64,000 bases of DNA, taken from contig NCHA01000005.1 in NCBI GenBank assembly GCA_002257025.1, positions 124,001 to 188,000 on the forward strand, given 5' to 3'. The notes under the pieces were generated by a model, which was not told the origin of the DNA, did no database searches, and saw only the letters and a list, made by a program, of their open reading frames with translations. Of this stretch, positions 43,992 to 53,119 are shown in pieces. Positions within the stretch are counted from its first letter, which is position 1. The number at the start of each line of letters is the position of its first letter. The position numbers and the translations under genes were made by a program. This DNA is from Sphingobacteriales bacterium 16-39-50 (GTDB taxonomy: Bacteria > Bacteroidota > Bacteroidia > Sphingobacteriales > Sphingobacteriaceae).

Positions 43992-44927
43992 ATGAAGATT
44001 GGCTTAGATATAATGGGTGGAGATTTTGCTCCCAAAGCAGCAGTTTTGGGTGCAATAGAAGCTCAAAAAGCCTTATCGGCAGACCAAAAGTTAGTTCTTT
44101 TCGGGGACAAGGATCAGGCTCTGCCTTTTATAACAGAAGCAGGAATCGATCCTGATGTTTTCGAATTTGTTCACACCACCGACATGATCGGCATGGGAGA
44201 ACACGGAACAAAATCTGTACTACAGAAGCCTAACTCAAGTATCAGTCTGGGATTTCACTATCTCAAAGAAGGTAAAATAGATTCCTTTTCATCAGCAGGA
44301 AACACCGGTGCGATGTTAGTAGGGGCTATCTTTAGCGTAAAACCCGTTCCGGGAGTTATTCGTCCCGCCGTTGCAACCAATGTGCCTAAATTAAAATCCG
44401 GCTTCGGAATTATGCTGGATGTTGGGGCAAATGCCGACTGTAAACCTGAAGTTCTGGCTCAGTTTGGTATGTTAGGGAGCTTATATGCAGAACATGTTTA
44501 CCATATTCAGAATCCAAAAGTGGGTTTAATGAATCTTGGTGAAGAAGAAGAAAAAGGAAATGTTCTTACCCAATCCACATTTCCTCTCCTGCAAAAATCT
44601 GATATCAATTTCATAGGTAATATTGAAGGCCGGGATCTGTTCAACGACAAAGCAGATGTTATTGTCTGTGATGGATTTACGGGAAATGTCATGTTGAAAT
44701 TAGCCGAAACCTTTTATATTCTAACACTCAAAAAAGGATTTAAGGATGAATTCTTTGACCGTTTCAATTATGAGCAATATGGGGGCAGTCCTATTTTAGG
44801 AGTAAATGCACCTGTTCTGATTGGCCACGGCATCTCTAGTCCGGAAGCAATTAAAAATATGGTACTTTTATCACGAACCATGATCGAAAGTCAGTTCGTT
44901 GATAAGATCAAAGAAGCTTTTAAATAA
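43992..44927 (+). CDS. plsX: Phosphate acyltransferase PlsX
   Basis: A 311-residue enzyme that makes acyl-phosphate from acyl-ACP, the first step of the PlsX/PlsY route to phosphatidic acid. Family segments: [61 protein letters not shown] and [17 protein letters not shown]. It is peripheral to the membrane and lacks membrane segments. fabH starts 16 bases after its stop. Confidence 0.96.
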   Translation: MKIGLDIMGGDFAPKAAVLGAIEAQKALSADQKLVLFGDKDQALPFITEAGIDPDVFEFVHTTDMIGMGEHGTKSVLQKPNSSISLGFHYLKEGKIDSFSSAGNTGAMLVGAIFSVKPVPGVIRPAVATNVPKLKSGFGIMLDVGANADCKPEVLAQFGMLGSLYAEHVYHIQNPKVGLMNLGEEEEKGNVLTQSTFPLLQKSDINFIGNIEGRDLFNDKADVIVCDGFTGNVMLKLAETFYILTLKKGFKDEFFDRFNYEQYGGSPILGVNAPVLIGHGISSPEAIKNMVLLSRTMIESQFVDKIKEAFK

Positions 44928-44943
44928 TTATTTCCAATTTATC

Positions 44944-45930
44944 ATGTCTAAAGTTCATGCTGCAATAACAGCCGTTAATGCTTTCGTTCCCGAATATATT
45001 CTTACCAATAAGGAACTTGAAGGGATGGTTGAAACCAATGATGAATGGATTACCAGCCGTACAGGGATTAAAGAACGCCGCATCCTGAAAGGAAATCTAG
45101 GAACCTCAGATATGGCTACCCATGCCGTTAATGGTTTGCTTGAAAAGCGTGGGATCAGTGCTGCAGAGATCGACCTTATTATTTTCTGTACTACAACTCC
45201 CGACATGGTATTTCCGGCCTCAGCAAATATCCTTGCCCACAAAATTGGTGCGGTGAATGCCTGGGGTTATGATCTTAATGCTGCATGTTCGGGTTTTCTA
45301 TACGGATTGGCTACAGGTTCGCAATTCATTGAAACTGGCAAACATCAAAAGGTTTTGGTAGTAGGAGGCGATAAAATGTCCTCTATCATCAATTATAAAG
45401 ACCGTAAAAGCTGTATCATTTTCGGTGATGGCTGTGGTGCTGTTTTACTCGAACCAAACACAGAGGGTTTCGGAGTAATTGATTCAATACTTAAAAGTGA
45501 TGGATCAGGCGGCCCCTATTTATGCCAGAAAGCAGGGGGGTCATTAAGACCTGCAAGTCATGAAACGGTTGATAATGATGAGCACTTCCTGTTTCAGGAA
45601 GGGCAAGCAGTTTTCAAATTTGCCGTAACAAATATGGCAGATGTAGCTGCTGAGATCATGGAAAAAAATGACCTGAGTTCTGACGATGTAGACTGGCTGG
45701 TTCCACATCAGGCCAATAAACGAATCATTGATGCTACAAGCAGTCGCTGCGGTATTGCTCCTGAAAAAGTGATGATCAATATCGAAAAATACGGCAATAC
45801 AACTAACGGAACCATCCCTCTATGTTTATGGGAATGGGAAAGTAAACTCAAAAAAGGTGATAATCTGATCCTGGCCGCGTTTGGGGGTGGATTCACATGG
45901 GGTTCATTGTATTTGAAATGGGCCTATTAA
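44944..45930 (+). CDS. fabH: 3-oxoacyl-ACP synthase III
   Basis: A 328-residue condensing enzyme that starts fatty-acid synthesis from acyl-CoA and malonyl-ACP. The catalytic triad is visible: C115 in [10 protein letters not shown], His in [12 protein letters not shown] and Asn in [10 protein letters not shown]. The C-terminus [15 protein letters not shown] is typical. I choose the ATG giving [12 protein letters not shown]; an earlier in-frame start would overlap plsX. It is complete and part of the operon with plsX and accBC. Confidence 0.96.
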   Translation: MSKVHAAITAVNAFVPEYILTNKELEGMVETNDEWITSRTGIKERRILKGNLGTSDMATHAVNGLLEKRGISAAEIDLIIFCTTTPDMVFPASANILAHKIGAVNAWGYDLNAACSGFLYGLATGSQFIETGKHQKVLVVGGDKMSSIINYKDRKSCIIFGDGCGAVLLEPNTEGFGVIDSILKSDGSGGPYLCQKAGGSLRPASHETVDNDEHFLFQEGQAVFKFAVTNMADVAAEIMEKNDLSSDDVDWLVPHQANKRIIDATSSRCGIAPEKVMINIEKYGNTTNGTIPLCLWEWESKLKKGDNLILAAFGGGFTWGSLYLKWAY

Positions 45931-46004
45931 AAATTAAATCAAAATCGTTTCTTAATATTTTTATTATAATTTTAGGTTAAAATCGTCCACATAAACTAAA
46001 CAAA

Positions 46005-46481
46005 ATGGATATTAAACAAATTCAGGAGCTTATTAAATTTGTTTCCAGATCTGGGGTAAATGAAGTTTCTATTGAGCAGGAAGATTTTAAAATTACCATA
46101 AAAACCAATCAGCCTCCTACCTATCAGGTACAGGCTGCTCAGCAAATTCAGGCTACCTCCACTCCCGCAATTGTAGCAGCCCCTGCAGCCCCGGTAGAAA
46201 CTAAGCCTGCAGCTGCTCCTTCAAAGGATGAAAATGCAAACTACATAACTGTAAAATCTCCAATGATTGGTACTTTTTACCGGTCTTCAAGTCCTGATAA
46301 GCCACTTTTTGTAAATGTTGGTGATGAAATTAAGGCCGGACAAATAGTTTGTATCATTGAAGCAATGAAACTTTTCAACGAAATCGAGTCTGAAGTCTCA
46401 GGTCGTATCGTAAAAGTACTTGTGGATAATGCGAGCCCTGTAGAGTACGATCAGCCATTATTTTTGGTGGAACCTATTTGA
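46005..46481 (+). CDS. accB: Acetyl-CoA carboxylase biotin carboxyl carrier protein
   Basis: A 158-residue carrier protein. The N-terminal helix (IKQIQELIKFVSRSGVNEV) is followed by an Ala/Pro-rich flexible linker (about residues 45-75) and a biotinyl domain with IIEAMKLFNEI, K122 being the biotinylation site. SPMIGTFYRSSSPDKP is also characteristic. It carries CO2 between AccC and the carboxyltransferase. It lies 74 bases after fabH and 91 before accC. Confidence 0.96.
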   Translation: MDIKQIQELIKFVSRSGVNEVSIEQEDFKITIKTNQPPTYQVQAAQQIQATSTPAIVAAPAAPVETKPAAAPSKDENANYITVKSPMIGTFYRSSSPDKPLFVNVGDEIKAGQIVCIIEAMKLFNEIESEVSGRIVKVLVDNASPVEYDQPLFLVEPI

Positions 46482-46484
46482 TTT

Positions 46485-46529
46485 GAAGATTAACAATTTG
46501 AATACTTGAAGATTATATTGTTAATCTTC
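46485..46529. repeat. Inverted repeat in the accB-accC spacer
   Basis: GAAGATTAACAAT at 46485-46497 is the exact reverse complement of 46517-46529 (13 bp). The rest of the spacer is made of TTGAA/TTCAAAT words. With no T-run after the stem, it is probably a processing or repeat hairpin rather than a strong terminator, since accC follows in the same operon. Confidence 0.6.
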
Positions 46530-46572
46530 ATTTTCAAATCATCAAATTTTCAAATTCCCAAATTAAGAAAGC

Positions 46573-47913
46573 ATGTTTAAAAAAATACTAATTGCAAATC
46601 GTGGTGAAATAGCTCTTCGGATTATCCGTACCTGTAAGGAAATGGGCGTGAAAACCGTAGCTGTTTATTCAACTGCCGACCGCCATAGTTTACATGTACG
46701 GTTTGCCGATGAAGCAGTTTGTATTGGTCCGCCTGCAAGTAAAGACTCCTATTTAAGTATCCCGAATATCATATCTGCGGCAGAATTAACGAATGCCGAT
46801 GCTATCCATCCCGGATATGGTTTTTTGTCAGAAAATGCAAAATTTTCAGCAATCTGCCATGAATATGGTATTAAATTTATTGGAGCCACTGCCGAACAGA
46901 TTAATGGCATGGGTGATAAGGCATCTGCTAAGGAGACCATGAAAAAAGCCGGTGTTCCAACAATTCCGGGTTCTGAAGGTTTATTAACCGATGTTAAAGA
47001 GGGTATAAAAATCGCAAATGAGATCGGTTATCCGGTTATCCTCAAAGCTACCGCCGGTGGCGGCGGCCGCGGAATGCGTATTGTCTGGAATGACGCTGAG
47101 TTTGAGCCTGCCTGGGATTCAGCACGTCAGGAGTCAGCAGCTGCATTTGGTAATGACGGATTATATCTTGAGAAATACGTAGAAGATCCGCGTCATATTG
47201 AAATCCAGGTAATTGGAGACCAATACGGAAAGGTATGTCATCTTTCAGAACGTGATTGCTCAATTCAACGCAGGCATCAGAAACTGGTAGAGGAATCTCC
47301 ATCGCCTTTCATGACCCCTGAATTACGTGAAAAAATGGGCGAGGCGGCCATTAAAGGAGCGATGGCTGTTAATTACGAAGGTGCCGGTACAGTTGAATTT
47401 CTCGTAGATAAACACCGCAACTTCTACTTCATGGAAATGAATACCCGTATACAGGTAGAGCATCCGGTAACTGAAGAGGTAATCAACTTCGACCTGATCA
47501 AAGAACAGATCAAAGTTGCCTCGGGCATTCCAATCTCAGGGAAAAATTATATCCCTGAAATGCATGCGATCGAGTGTCGCATCAATGCTGAAGATCCCTT
47601 TAATAATTTCAGACCATCTCCCGGATTGATTACTAATTTCCATTCACCTGGTGGTCATGGAGTACGGGTTGATACCCATGTATATGCAGGTTATCAGATT
47701 CCTCCGAATTATGATTCAATGATCGCTAAACTGATCTGTGTCGCACAAACACGCGAAGAAGCGATTTGTACGATGGAGCGTTCATTGAGTGAATTTGTTA
47801 TTGAAGGGGTGAAAACGACAATTCCTTTCCATTTAAGGCTGATGAAAGATCCAAATTTCCGTGCCGGTAACTTTACTACCAAATTTATGGAGAGCTTTGA
47901 CCTGAGTGAATAG
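46573..47913 (+). CDS. accC: Acetyl-CoA carboxylase biotin carboxylase subunit
   Basis: A 446-residue ATP-grasp enzyme that carboxylates biotin on Acc[25 protein letters not shown] begins the protein; [23 protein letters not shown] (ATP loop), [39 protein letters not shown] and ECRINAEDP are all family hallmarks. It is complete. The carboxyltransferase subunits are not in the window, as is common in this phylum. Confidence 0.97.
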   Translation: MFKKILIANRGEIALRIIRTCKEMGVKTVAVYSTADRHSLHVRFADEAVCIGPPASKDSYLSIPNIISAAELTNADAIHPGYGFLSENAKFSAICHEYGIKFIGATAEQINGMGDKASAKETMKKAGVPTIPGSEGLLTDVKEGIKIANEIGYPVILKATAGGGGRGMRIVWNDAEFEPAWDSARQESAAAFGNDGLYLEKYVEDPRHIEIQVIGDQYGKVCHLSERDCSIQRRHQKLVEESPSPFMTPELREKMGEAAIKGAMAVNYEGAGTVEFLVDKHRNFYFMEMNTRIQVEHPVTEEVINFDLIKEQIKVASGIPISGKNYIPEMHAIECRINAEDPFNNFRPSPGLITNFHSPGGHGVRVDTHVYAGYQIPPNYDSMIAKLICVAQTREEAICTMERSLSEFVIEGVKTTIPFHLRLMKDPNFRAGNFTTKFMESFDLSE

Positions 47914-47994
47914 ATATGTCGCTGAAAAACAATAAAGTATCTTATTTTGAAGCTGAATGTCACAATAGAAGTGATGCTTATTAAATATCCACTG

Positions 47995-48033
47995 AATACC
48001 ATTCTTAAATTAAACAGAATGGTATTTTTGTTT
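47995..48033 (+). terminator. Terminator after accC
   Basis: AATACCATTCT at 47995-48005 pairs with AGAATGGTATT at 48016-48026 (11 bp), followed by TTTGTTT. It ends the fatty-acid operon only a few bases before the tatC start. Confidence 0.8.
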
Positions 48034-48040
48034 AAAAATT

Positions 48041-48916
48041 ATGAGTGAGGAACGTACTGACCTGGTAAAGGCTATCAAGGAAAAGGGTAAAACCATTGAA
48101 GCCGAAATGTCTTTTTTTGATCATCTGGATGTGCTCAGGGGGCATCTGATTAGGGCTTCTATTGCCATTGTAACCTTCACTATACTTGCCTTCTCATTTT
48201 ACGATTTCATTTTTGATAAGATCATTATGGGGCCGGGACGTACCGATTTCTGGACTTACAGAATGATGTGTGCTGCCACCGAGAAATTTAATCTTGGTGC
48301 CGACTTCTGTGTTAAGAAACTGAGCTTCAATATTATCAATACAGAATTAGGAGGGCAGTTTACTCTGCAACTTAATTCTTCGCTGATGATAGGTATTGTA
48401 CTGGGTGTACCATATCTGTTATTTGAGATATGGCGATTCGTAAAACCCGCACTTCACGAGAACGAGCGTAAATCAGCAACTGGTTTTGTATTCTGGGCCT
48501 CTTTACTGTTTATTATGGGTTTAATGTTCGGTTATTATATTATCGCTCCATTATCCATCAACTTCTTATCAAATTATGAAGTGAGTTCGATTATCAATAA
48601 CCAGATCACCATTGCATCCTATTTCTCTGTTGTTGCGACGCTTACCATCGGGGCAGCAATCACATTTGAGCTGCCGATTATTATCTATATTCTTTCAAAA
48701 CTGGGAATCATGACCCCTGAGTTTATGAGGTCTTCCAGAAGATATGCTACAGTAATCATTCTAATTATTGCTGCAATTGTGACCCCAACTCCCGACCTGG
48801 TAACCATGCTCACAGTAAGTTTCCCATTATTCTTGCTCTATGAATTAAGCATTTATGTTTCGGCAAGGGTGGCAAGTAATAAGAAAAAAGCAGAAATAGA
48901 ATTTTATAAAGACTAA
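48041..48916 (+). CDS. tatC: Sec-independent translocase protein TatC
   Basis: A 291-residue membrane protein with six hydrophobic segments. TatC recognises twin-arginine signal peptides and forms the core of the Tat export complex. The N-terminal MSFFDHLDVLRGHLIRAS is the diagnostic cytoplasmic motif; FEIWRFVKPALHENERK and ELPIIIYILSKLGIMTPEFMR also match. A periplasmic loop of about 60 residues between helices 1 and 2 is longer than in E. coli, as is usual in this phylum. No tatA lies next to it. Confidence 0.94.
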   Translation: MSEERTDLVKAIKEKGKTIEAEMSFFDHLDVLRGHLIRASIAIVTFTILAFSFYDFIFDKIIMGPGRTDFWTYRMMCAATEKFNLGADFCVKKLSFNIINTELGGQFTLQLNSSLMIGIVLGVPYLLFEIWRFVKPALHENERKSATGFVFWASLLFIMGLMFGYYIIAPLSINFLSNYEVSSIINNQITIASYFSVVATLTIGAAITFELPIIIYILSKLGIMTPEFMRSSRRYATVIILIIAAIVTPTPDLVTMLTVSFPLFLLYELSIYVSARVASNKKKAEIEFYKD

Positions 48917-48929
48917 TTGAATAAAAGCC

Positions 48930-49364
48930 ATGAATAACACAATATCAATTGCAATTGGCGCCGATCATGCAGGTTTTGAATACAAAAACATGCTTATTGA
49001 TTTTTTGAAAGAGTACAGTATTAAGGACTTTGGGACCTACAGTGCCGACTCTGTAGACTATCCGGATTTTGCACACCCTGTGGCTAGTGCAGTTGAAAAA
49101 GCTGAATTTACAATTGGGATATTGATTTGTGGAAGTGCTAATGGGGTAGCCATCACAGCCAATAAACATCAGGGAATAAGAGCAGCGATTTGCTGGAATG
49201 AAGAGCTTGCCGAACTCGCAAGATCTCATAACAATGCCAATATTCTTTGTATCCCGGCAAGATTTATCAGCCCTGAACTGGCCAGACAGATCTGTACGAA
49301 ATTCATAAGTACAGCATTTGAAGGGGGGCGCCATGCAAATAGGGTGAATAAAATCTCCTGTTGA
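48930..49364 (+). CDS. rpiB: Ribose-5-phosphate isomerase B
   Basis: A 144-residue isomerase interconverting ribose 5-phosphate and ribulose 5-phosphate. The N-terminal IAIGADHAGFEYKNML, SVDYPDFAHPVASAV, and CGSANGVAITANKHQGIRAAIC with NDAN-like HNNANILCIPARF are characteristic. The catalytic cysteine is in ILICGSANG. Complete and 13 bases downstream of tatC, so probably co-transcribed with it. Confidence 0.94.
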   Translation: MNNTISIAIGADHAGFEYKNMLIDFLKEYSIKDFGTYSADSVDYPDFAHPVASAVEKAEFTIGILICGSANGVAITANKHQGIRAAICWNEELAELARSHNNANILCIPARFISPELARQICTKFISTAFEGGRHANRVNKISC

Positions 49365-49389
49365 TAATTTTAAACTAACCAAACAAAAT

Positions 49390-50997
49390 ATGATTTCAAA
49401 AAAAACAATTTGGGCGCTATTTCTGCTCTGTGTTTCCACACAGGCATTCGCTCAGGATCCAAATGCACAAAAATTTGCAGAGGAAATAAACGTTAAAAAA
49501 GCTAAGAAGCATCTGACCATTCTTGCATCCGACAAGTTTGAAGGCAGAGAAACAGGTAAAGCCGGAGCCGAAAAAGCAGCCAAATACATTGCCAAAGAAT
49601 TTAAAAAATTAAAGTTAACTGCACCAGTTAACGGATCCTATTTTCAGGATGTCCCGCTGGTAGAAACATCTTTCGATGTTACTTCTTTTACCGCCAACGG
49701 TAAATCCTTAAGCATGGGGAAAGAATTTCTATTTAGCGGTAGTGGTGATGCTAAATCGATTGATGCAAGTGAAATAGTATTTATTGGCTATGGTATAGGT
49801 GCAGAGAACTATGATGACCTCAAAAATACCGATATAGCCGGAAAAGTGGTTTTACTGATCAACAAGGGAGAGCCTATGAGTAATGGGGTATCTGCAATCA
49901 GCAAAAGCTCAAAAGCATCAGACTGGAGTACCAGCCGGTTTAAACGCTTACAGTATGTTATGAGCAAAAGCCCTTCACTGATCCTGGCGGTAAGCCCGGA
50001 TGTAAGTGCCGCACTTCAATCATATTCTCCAAGAAGCGGAAGATTGACTATCAAAAAAGAAACAAAAGCTGCGGTAAGTAATCGTACTGCAAGCGCCGCT
50101 GTTGTAAGTATCACACCTGATGTAGCCAATCAGATCCTGAAAAATTCAGGAAAGAACTACGAAGATCTAAAATCAGCAATAGATAATAGCGGCACCCCGC
50201 AATCGCAGGTTTTGAAATCTCAAATTTCTATGAACTATGGTCCGGTGAATAAAGATGTAAGATCAGTGAACGTTTTGGGATATCTGGAAGGAAGTGATCT
50301 TAAGGATGAGCTAGTGGTTTATTCAGCACATTATGATCATATCGGACTTACAACTGATGGTGGTGCTGACAAGGTTAATAATGGTGCAGATGATGACGGA
50401 TCGGGGACAACCGGAGTATTATCTATAGCAAGGGCTTACGCCAAAGCCAAAAAAGCAGGGCATGGTCCACGCAGGAGTGTTCTGTTCTTAATGGTAACCG
50501 GTGAAGAGAAAGGTCTGCTAGGTTCAGAGTATTACGCTTCGAATCCGGTTTTCCCTATGGCTAATACCGTTACCAACCTGAATATTGATATGATCGGAAG
50601 AACCGGTGAATTGTACAAAGGCACCGCTGATTCTGCTAATTATTGCTACCTGATTGGTTCCGACAAGTTGAGTACCGACCTCCACAAGATCAGCGAAAAT
50701 GCCAATGCTGTTTATACTAAAATGAAGATCGATTATAAATACAATGACCCAAATGATCCGGAGCGAATCTATTACCGCTCAGATCACTATAATTTTGCCA
50801 AGAATGGTGTTCCGATTGTATTTTATTTTAATGGCGTACACGAAGATTATCACAAACCTGGAGACGAAGTGAGCAAGATTAATTTTGATTTGCTTACCAA
50901 ACGTGCACAACTAGTATACTATACAGGTTGGGACCTCCTGAACCGGGATAAAAGACCGGTTGTAGATGTCAAAAATGATATGCCGGCTACGCGATAG
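49390..50997 (+). CDS. Secreted M28-family aminopeptidase, copy 1
   Basis: A 535-residue secreted zinc peptidase. The signal peptide is residues 1-20 (ending AFAQDP). A PA-like insert (about residues 100-280) precedes the M28 core. Metal and catalytic residues are visible as His in VYSAHYDHIG, Asp in NGADDDGSGTTG, Glu-Glu in TGEEKGLLGSEYY, Asp in NIDMIGR and His in YYRSDHYNFAKNGVP. It should act in the periplasm or outside, trimming peptides. The next gene is a close tandem paralogue, separated by a palindromic repeat. rpiB lies 25 bases upstream. Confidence 0.93.
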   Translation: MISKKTIWALFLLCVSTQAFAQDPNAQKFAEEINVKKAKKHLTILASDKFEGRETGKAGAEKAAKYIAKEFKKLKLTAPVNGSYFQDVPLVETSFDVTSFTANGKSLSMGKEFLFSGSGDAKSIDASEIVFIGYGIGAENYDDLKNTDIAGKVVLLINKGEPMSNGVSAISKSSKASDWSTSRFKRLQYVMSKSPSLILAVSPDVSAALQSYSPRSGRLTIKKETKAAVSNRTASAAVVSITPDVANQILKNSGKNYEDLKSAIDNSGTPQSQVLKSQISMNYGPVNKDVRSVNVLGYLEGSDLKDELVVYSAHYDHIGLTTDGGADKVNNGADDDGSGTTGVLSIARAYAKAKKAGHGPRRSVLFLMVTGEEKGLLGSEYYASNPVFPMANTVTNLNIDMIGRTGELYKGTADSANYCYLIGSDKLSTDLHKISENANAVYTKMKIDYKYNDPNDPERIYYRSDHYNFAKNGVPIVFYFNGVHEDYHKPGDEVSKINFDLLTKRAQLVYYTGWDLLNRDKRPVVDVKNDMPATR

Positions 50998-51077
50998 ACT
51001 GGAATCAGGAAAATGAAAAACCCTGCCCCTGCCGTGTACCCAAAAATTTCATCTCGTACATCAGTCATACGTACGTA

Positions 51078-51184
51078 CGACCCTGAAGGTGGTCGTATGT
51101 GTCGCTTTGTTACATGCGACCACCTTCGGGGTCGGGATTTCCGTGCTAACCAAATGCTATAAACATTTGACCCTTTCAGGGTCA
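51078..51184. repeat. REP-like palindromic element between the M28 genes
   Basis: The 22 bases at 51078-51099 pair with 51113-51134 (two wobble positions), loop 13 bases; the arm contains GACCCTGAAGGTGGTCG. A second hairpin, TGACCCT-TTC-AGGGTCA, lies at 51168-51184. The paired-hairpin layout with GACCC cores resembles REP-type elements moved by RAYT transposases; no such gene is in the window. Confidence 0.7.
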
Positions 51185-51253
51185 TTGAATCTTATAAAAA
51201 ACAGAGGTTAGCGAATAGATATACTGTAGCTCCATCCTGAATACGAATTAACA

Positions 51254-52747
51254 ATGAAGAAACAATTAACAGGCTTTTTACTCTTAGCACTCATTTCGAT
51301 TCAATGCTTTGCTCAGGATCCCGCAGCACAAAAATATGCCGCCGAGATCAATGCAAAAAGAACTAAAAAACATCTAAAAGTTCTGGCTTCGGATAAATAT
51401 GAGGGCAGAGAAACCGGAAAACGCGGAGCTGAAATGGCTGCAGCTTATCTTGCACGGGAGTTTAAGAGGTTGAAACTCATTGCCCCCGTAAATGGCTCCT
51501 ATCTACAGGATGTTGAATTAATCGAAACATCCATTGTTGTCAATTCATTGGAAGTAAACGGCAACAAACTACAATATGGAACTGAATTTACATTCAGCGG
51601 AAGCGGAGAGGCGAAAGTAATTAACACTAATGAAATAACTTTCATAGGATCTGGAACTGAATCAGATCTTAAAAACACAAGTATAGCAGATAAAGTAGTT
51701 TTACTGAAGCAAGAGGGAGAAGCCGCCGAAATTACGAGAAGGCTAAACTTTGTAAAGAATAAAAAACCTAAATTGATCATTGCGGTAAATGTTAACAAAG
51801 CCAGAACTCCCCATTCGCATCTATCGGGTGTAAGTCTTAGTGTTAAAAATGGCATTAGGGAAAGTGCTCCGATGCGGGAAAATTCGCCGGGGGTAATTTT
51901 AATCGAAACCGAAATTGCAGATAAGATCCTTCTCAGAACTGGCAAAACAATTGGAAAGCTAAATGCTGACGATGGATCGCAGCTAATTAAAGCCGACATA
52001 AAATTGGCCTATGAGCCTGTGAAAAGAGAACTTCAGTCATCCAATGTTCTCGGCTACCTGGAAGGAACTGATCTAAAAGATGAGCTTCTGGTATATTCTG
52101 CCCATTACGACCATATCGGATTAAATCCGGATGGAGGAAAAGATAAAGTATTTAACGGGGCTGATGACGATGCTTCAGGGACTTCAGGGGTTCTGGCAAT
52201 TGCAAGAGCCTTTGCCAAAGCAAAAAAAGAGGGAAATGGCCCAAGGAGAAGTATTTTGTTCCTGATGCTCACAGGTGAGGAGAAAAACCTGCTGGGTTCT
52301 GAATATTATTCACTCAATCCTGTCTTCCCATTCGCAAAAACAATTACTAACCTAAATGTGGATATGATTGGACGCATTGGTGAAGAATATCAAAGTTCTC
52401 CCGATTCAACAAATTACTGTTTTCTTGTAGGGGCAGACAGATTAAGTACTAATCTCCATAAGATCAGTGAAAATGCCAATGCTGTATACACCAGAATGAA
52501 GATCGATTATAAACATAATGCTCCTGATGATCAGATCTATTACTGGTCAGACCATTACAACTTTGCTAAAAATGGGGTTCCTGTAATATTTTACTATAAC
52601 GGCAAGCATGATGATTATCACAAGGGCAGCGATGAGATCAGCAAGATTAATTTTGAGCTTCTCAGTAAACGGGCACAATTAGCGTATTATACGGGCTGGG
52701 ATCTGGTGATGAGGGATAAACGACCGGTGGTTGATGTGAAGGATTAA
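51254..52747 (+). CDS. Secreted M28-family aminopeptidase, copy 2
   Basis: A 497-residue paralogue of the preceding gene, with matching residues over most of its length. The signal peptide ends at FAQDP. The PA-like insert is about 40 residues shorter than in copy 1. The zinc ligands are kept: VYSAHYDHIG, NGADDDASGTSG, TGEEKNLLGSEYY, NVDMIGR and YYWSDHYNFAKNGVP. Both copies therefore look active, perhaps with different substrate range because of the insert. It ends at a 17-bp terminator. Confidence 0.93.
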   Translation: MKKQLTGFLLLALISIQCFAQDPAAQKYAAEINAKRTKKHLKVLASDKYEGRETGKRGAEMAAAYLAREFKRLKLIAPVNGSYLQDVELIETSIVVNSLEVNGNKLQYGTEFTFSGSGEAKVINTNEITFIGSGTESDLKNTSIADKVVLLKQEGEAAEITRRLNFVKNKKPKLIIAVNVNKARTPHSHLSGVSLSVKNGIRESAPMRENSPGVILIETEIADKILLRTGKTIGKLNADDGSQLIKADIKLAYEPVKRELQSSNVLGYLEGTDLKDELLVYSAHYDHIGLNPDGGKDKVFNGADDDASGTSGVLAIARAFAKAKKEGNGPRRSILFLMLTGEEKNLLGSEYYSLNPVFPFAKTITNLNVDMIGRIGEEYQSSPDSTNYCFLVGADRLSTNLHKISENANAVYTRMKIDYKHNAPDDQIYYWSDHYNFAKNGVPVIFYYNGKHDDYHKGSDEISKINFELLSKRAQLAYYTGWDLVMRDKRPVVDVKD

Positions 52748-52786
52748 ATCATCTCTTGAAATAAGGCTCATTTCAAGAGATGATTT
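52746..52786 (+). terminator. Terminator after second M28 gene
   Basis: A perfect 17-bp stem: AAATCATCTCTTGAAAT at 52746-52762 pairs with 52770-52786, loop AAGGCTC. It overlaps the last codons' end of the peptidase gene. Confidence 0.8.
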
Positions 52787-53057
52787 ATGGCAGGTTGAAT
52801 CAACTTTAATCAACCAAACAATACTACCTCATTAAAAGCAGTTTGAAATGCTCTTGCTACAACGAAGCAATCGCATAACAATTTGTCCCATCAAATTTAG
52901 ATTGCTTCGCTGCGCTACCCATGACATGTTCTAATACGTTAAGCATAAAGCCATTAATAATTAAAAATTCAGGCCATAATTTTGAGTTAGAACAGCGAAG
53001 TTCCTTCACTGCGTCATTTCTCTTTCAGAGTTTCTTGAATTTTATTACTCGCAATGA
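52787..53057. repeat. Gene-free spacer with degenerate GCAATGAC-type repeat
   Basis: Nothing coding is seen here. Words such as ATTGCTTCGCTGCGCTAC (about 52911-52918 on), CACTGCGTCATTTC and ACTCGCAATGAC resemble a decayed copy of a common bacterial intergenic repeat of the type TCATTGCGAG/AAGCAATC. Confidence 0.4.
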
Positions 53058-53058
53058 C

Positions 53059-53094
53059 AAAAGGGCGACTCAAAATCAATGAGTCCGCCCTTTT
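53059..53094. terminator. Bidirectional terminator between M28 gene and lipoprotein gene
   Basis: AAAAGGGCGACTCA at 53059-53072 pairs with TGAGTCCGCCCTTTT at 53080-53094, one bulged base. T-runs flank it on both strands, fitting the convergent gene arrangement. Confidence 0.75.
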
Positions 53095-53119
53095 AATTTA
53101 TTTTGATCAAAAAGATAAA

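Noticed and set aside
46485..46529. accB-accC hairpin as a true terminator
   Set aside because: No T-run follows and accC must be expressed with accB; treated as a repeat hairpin.
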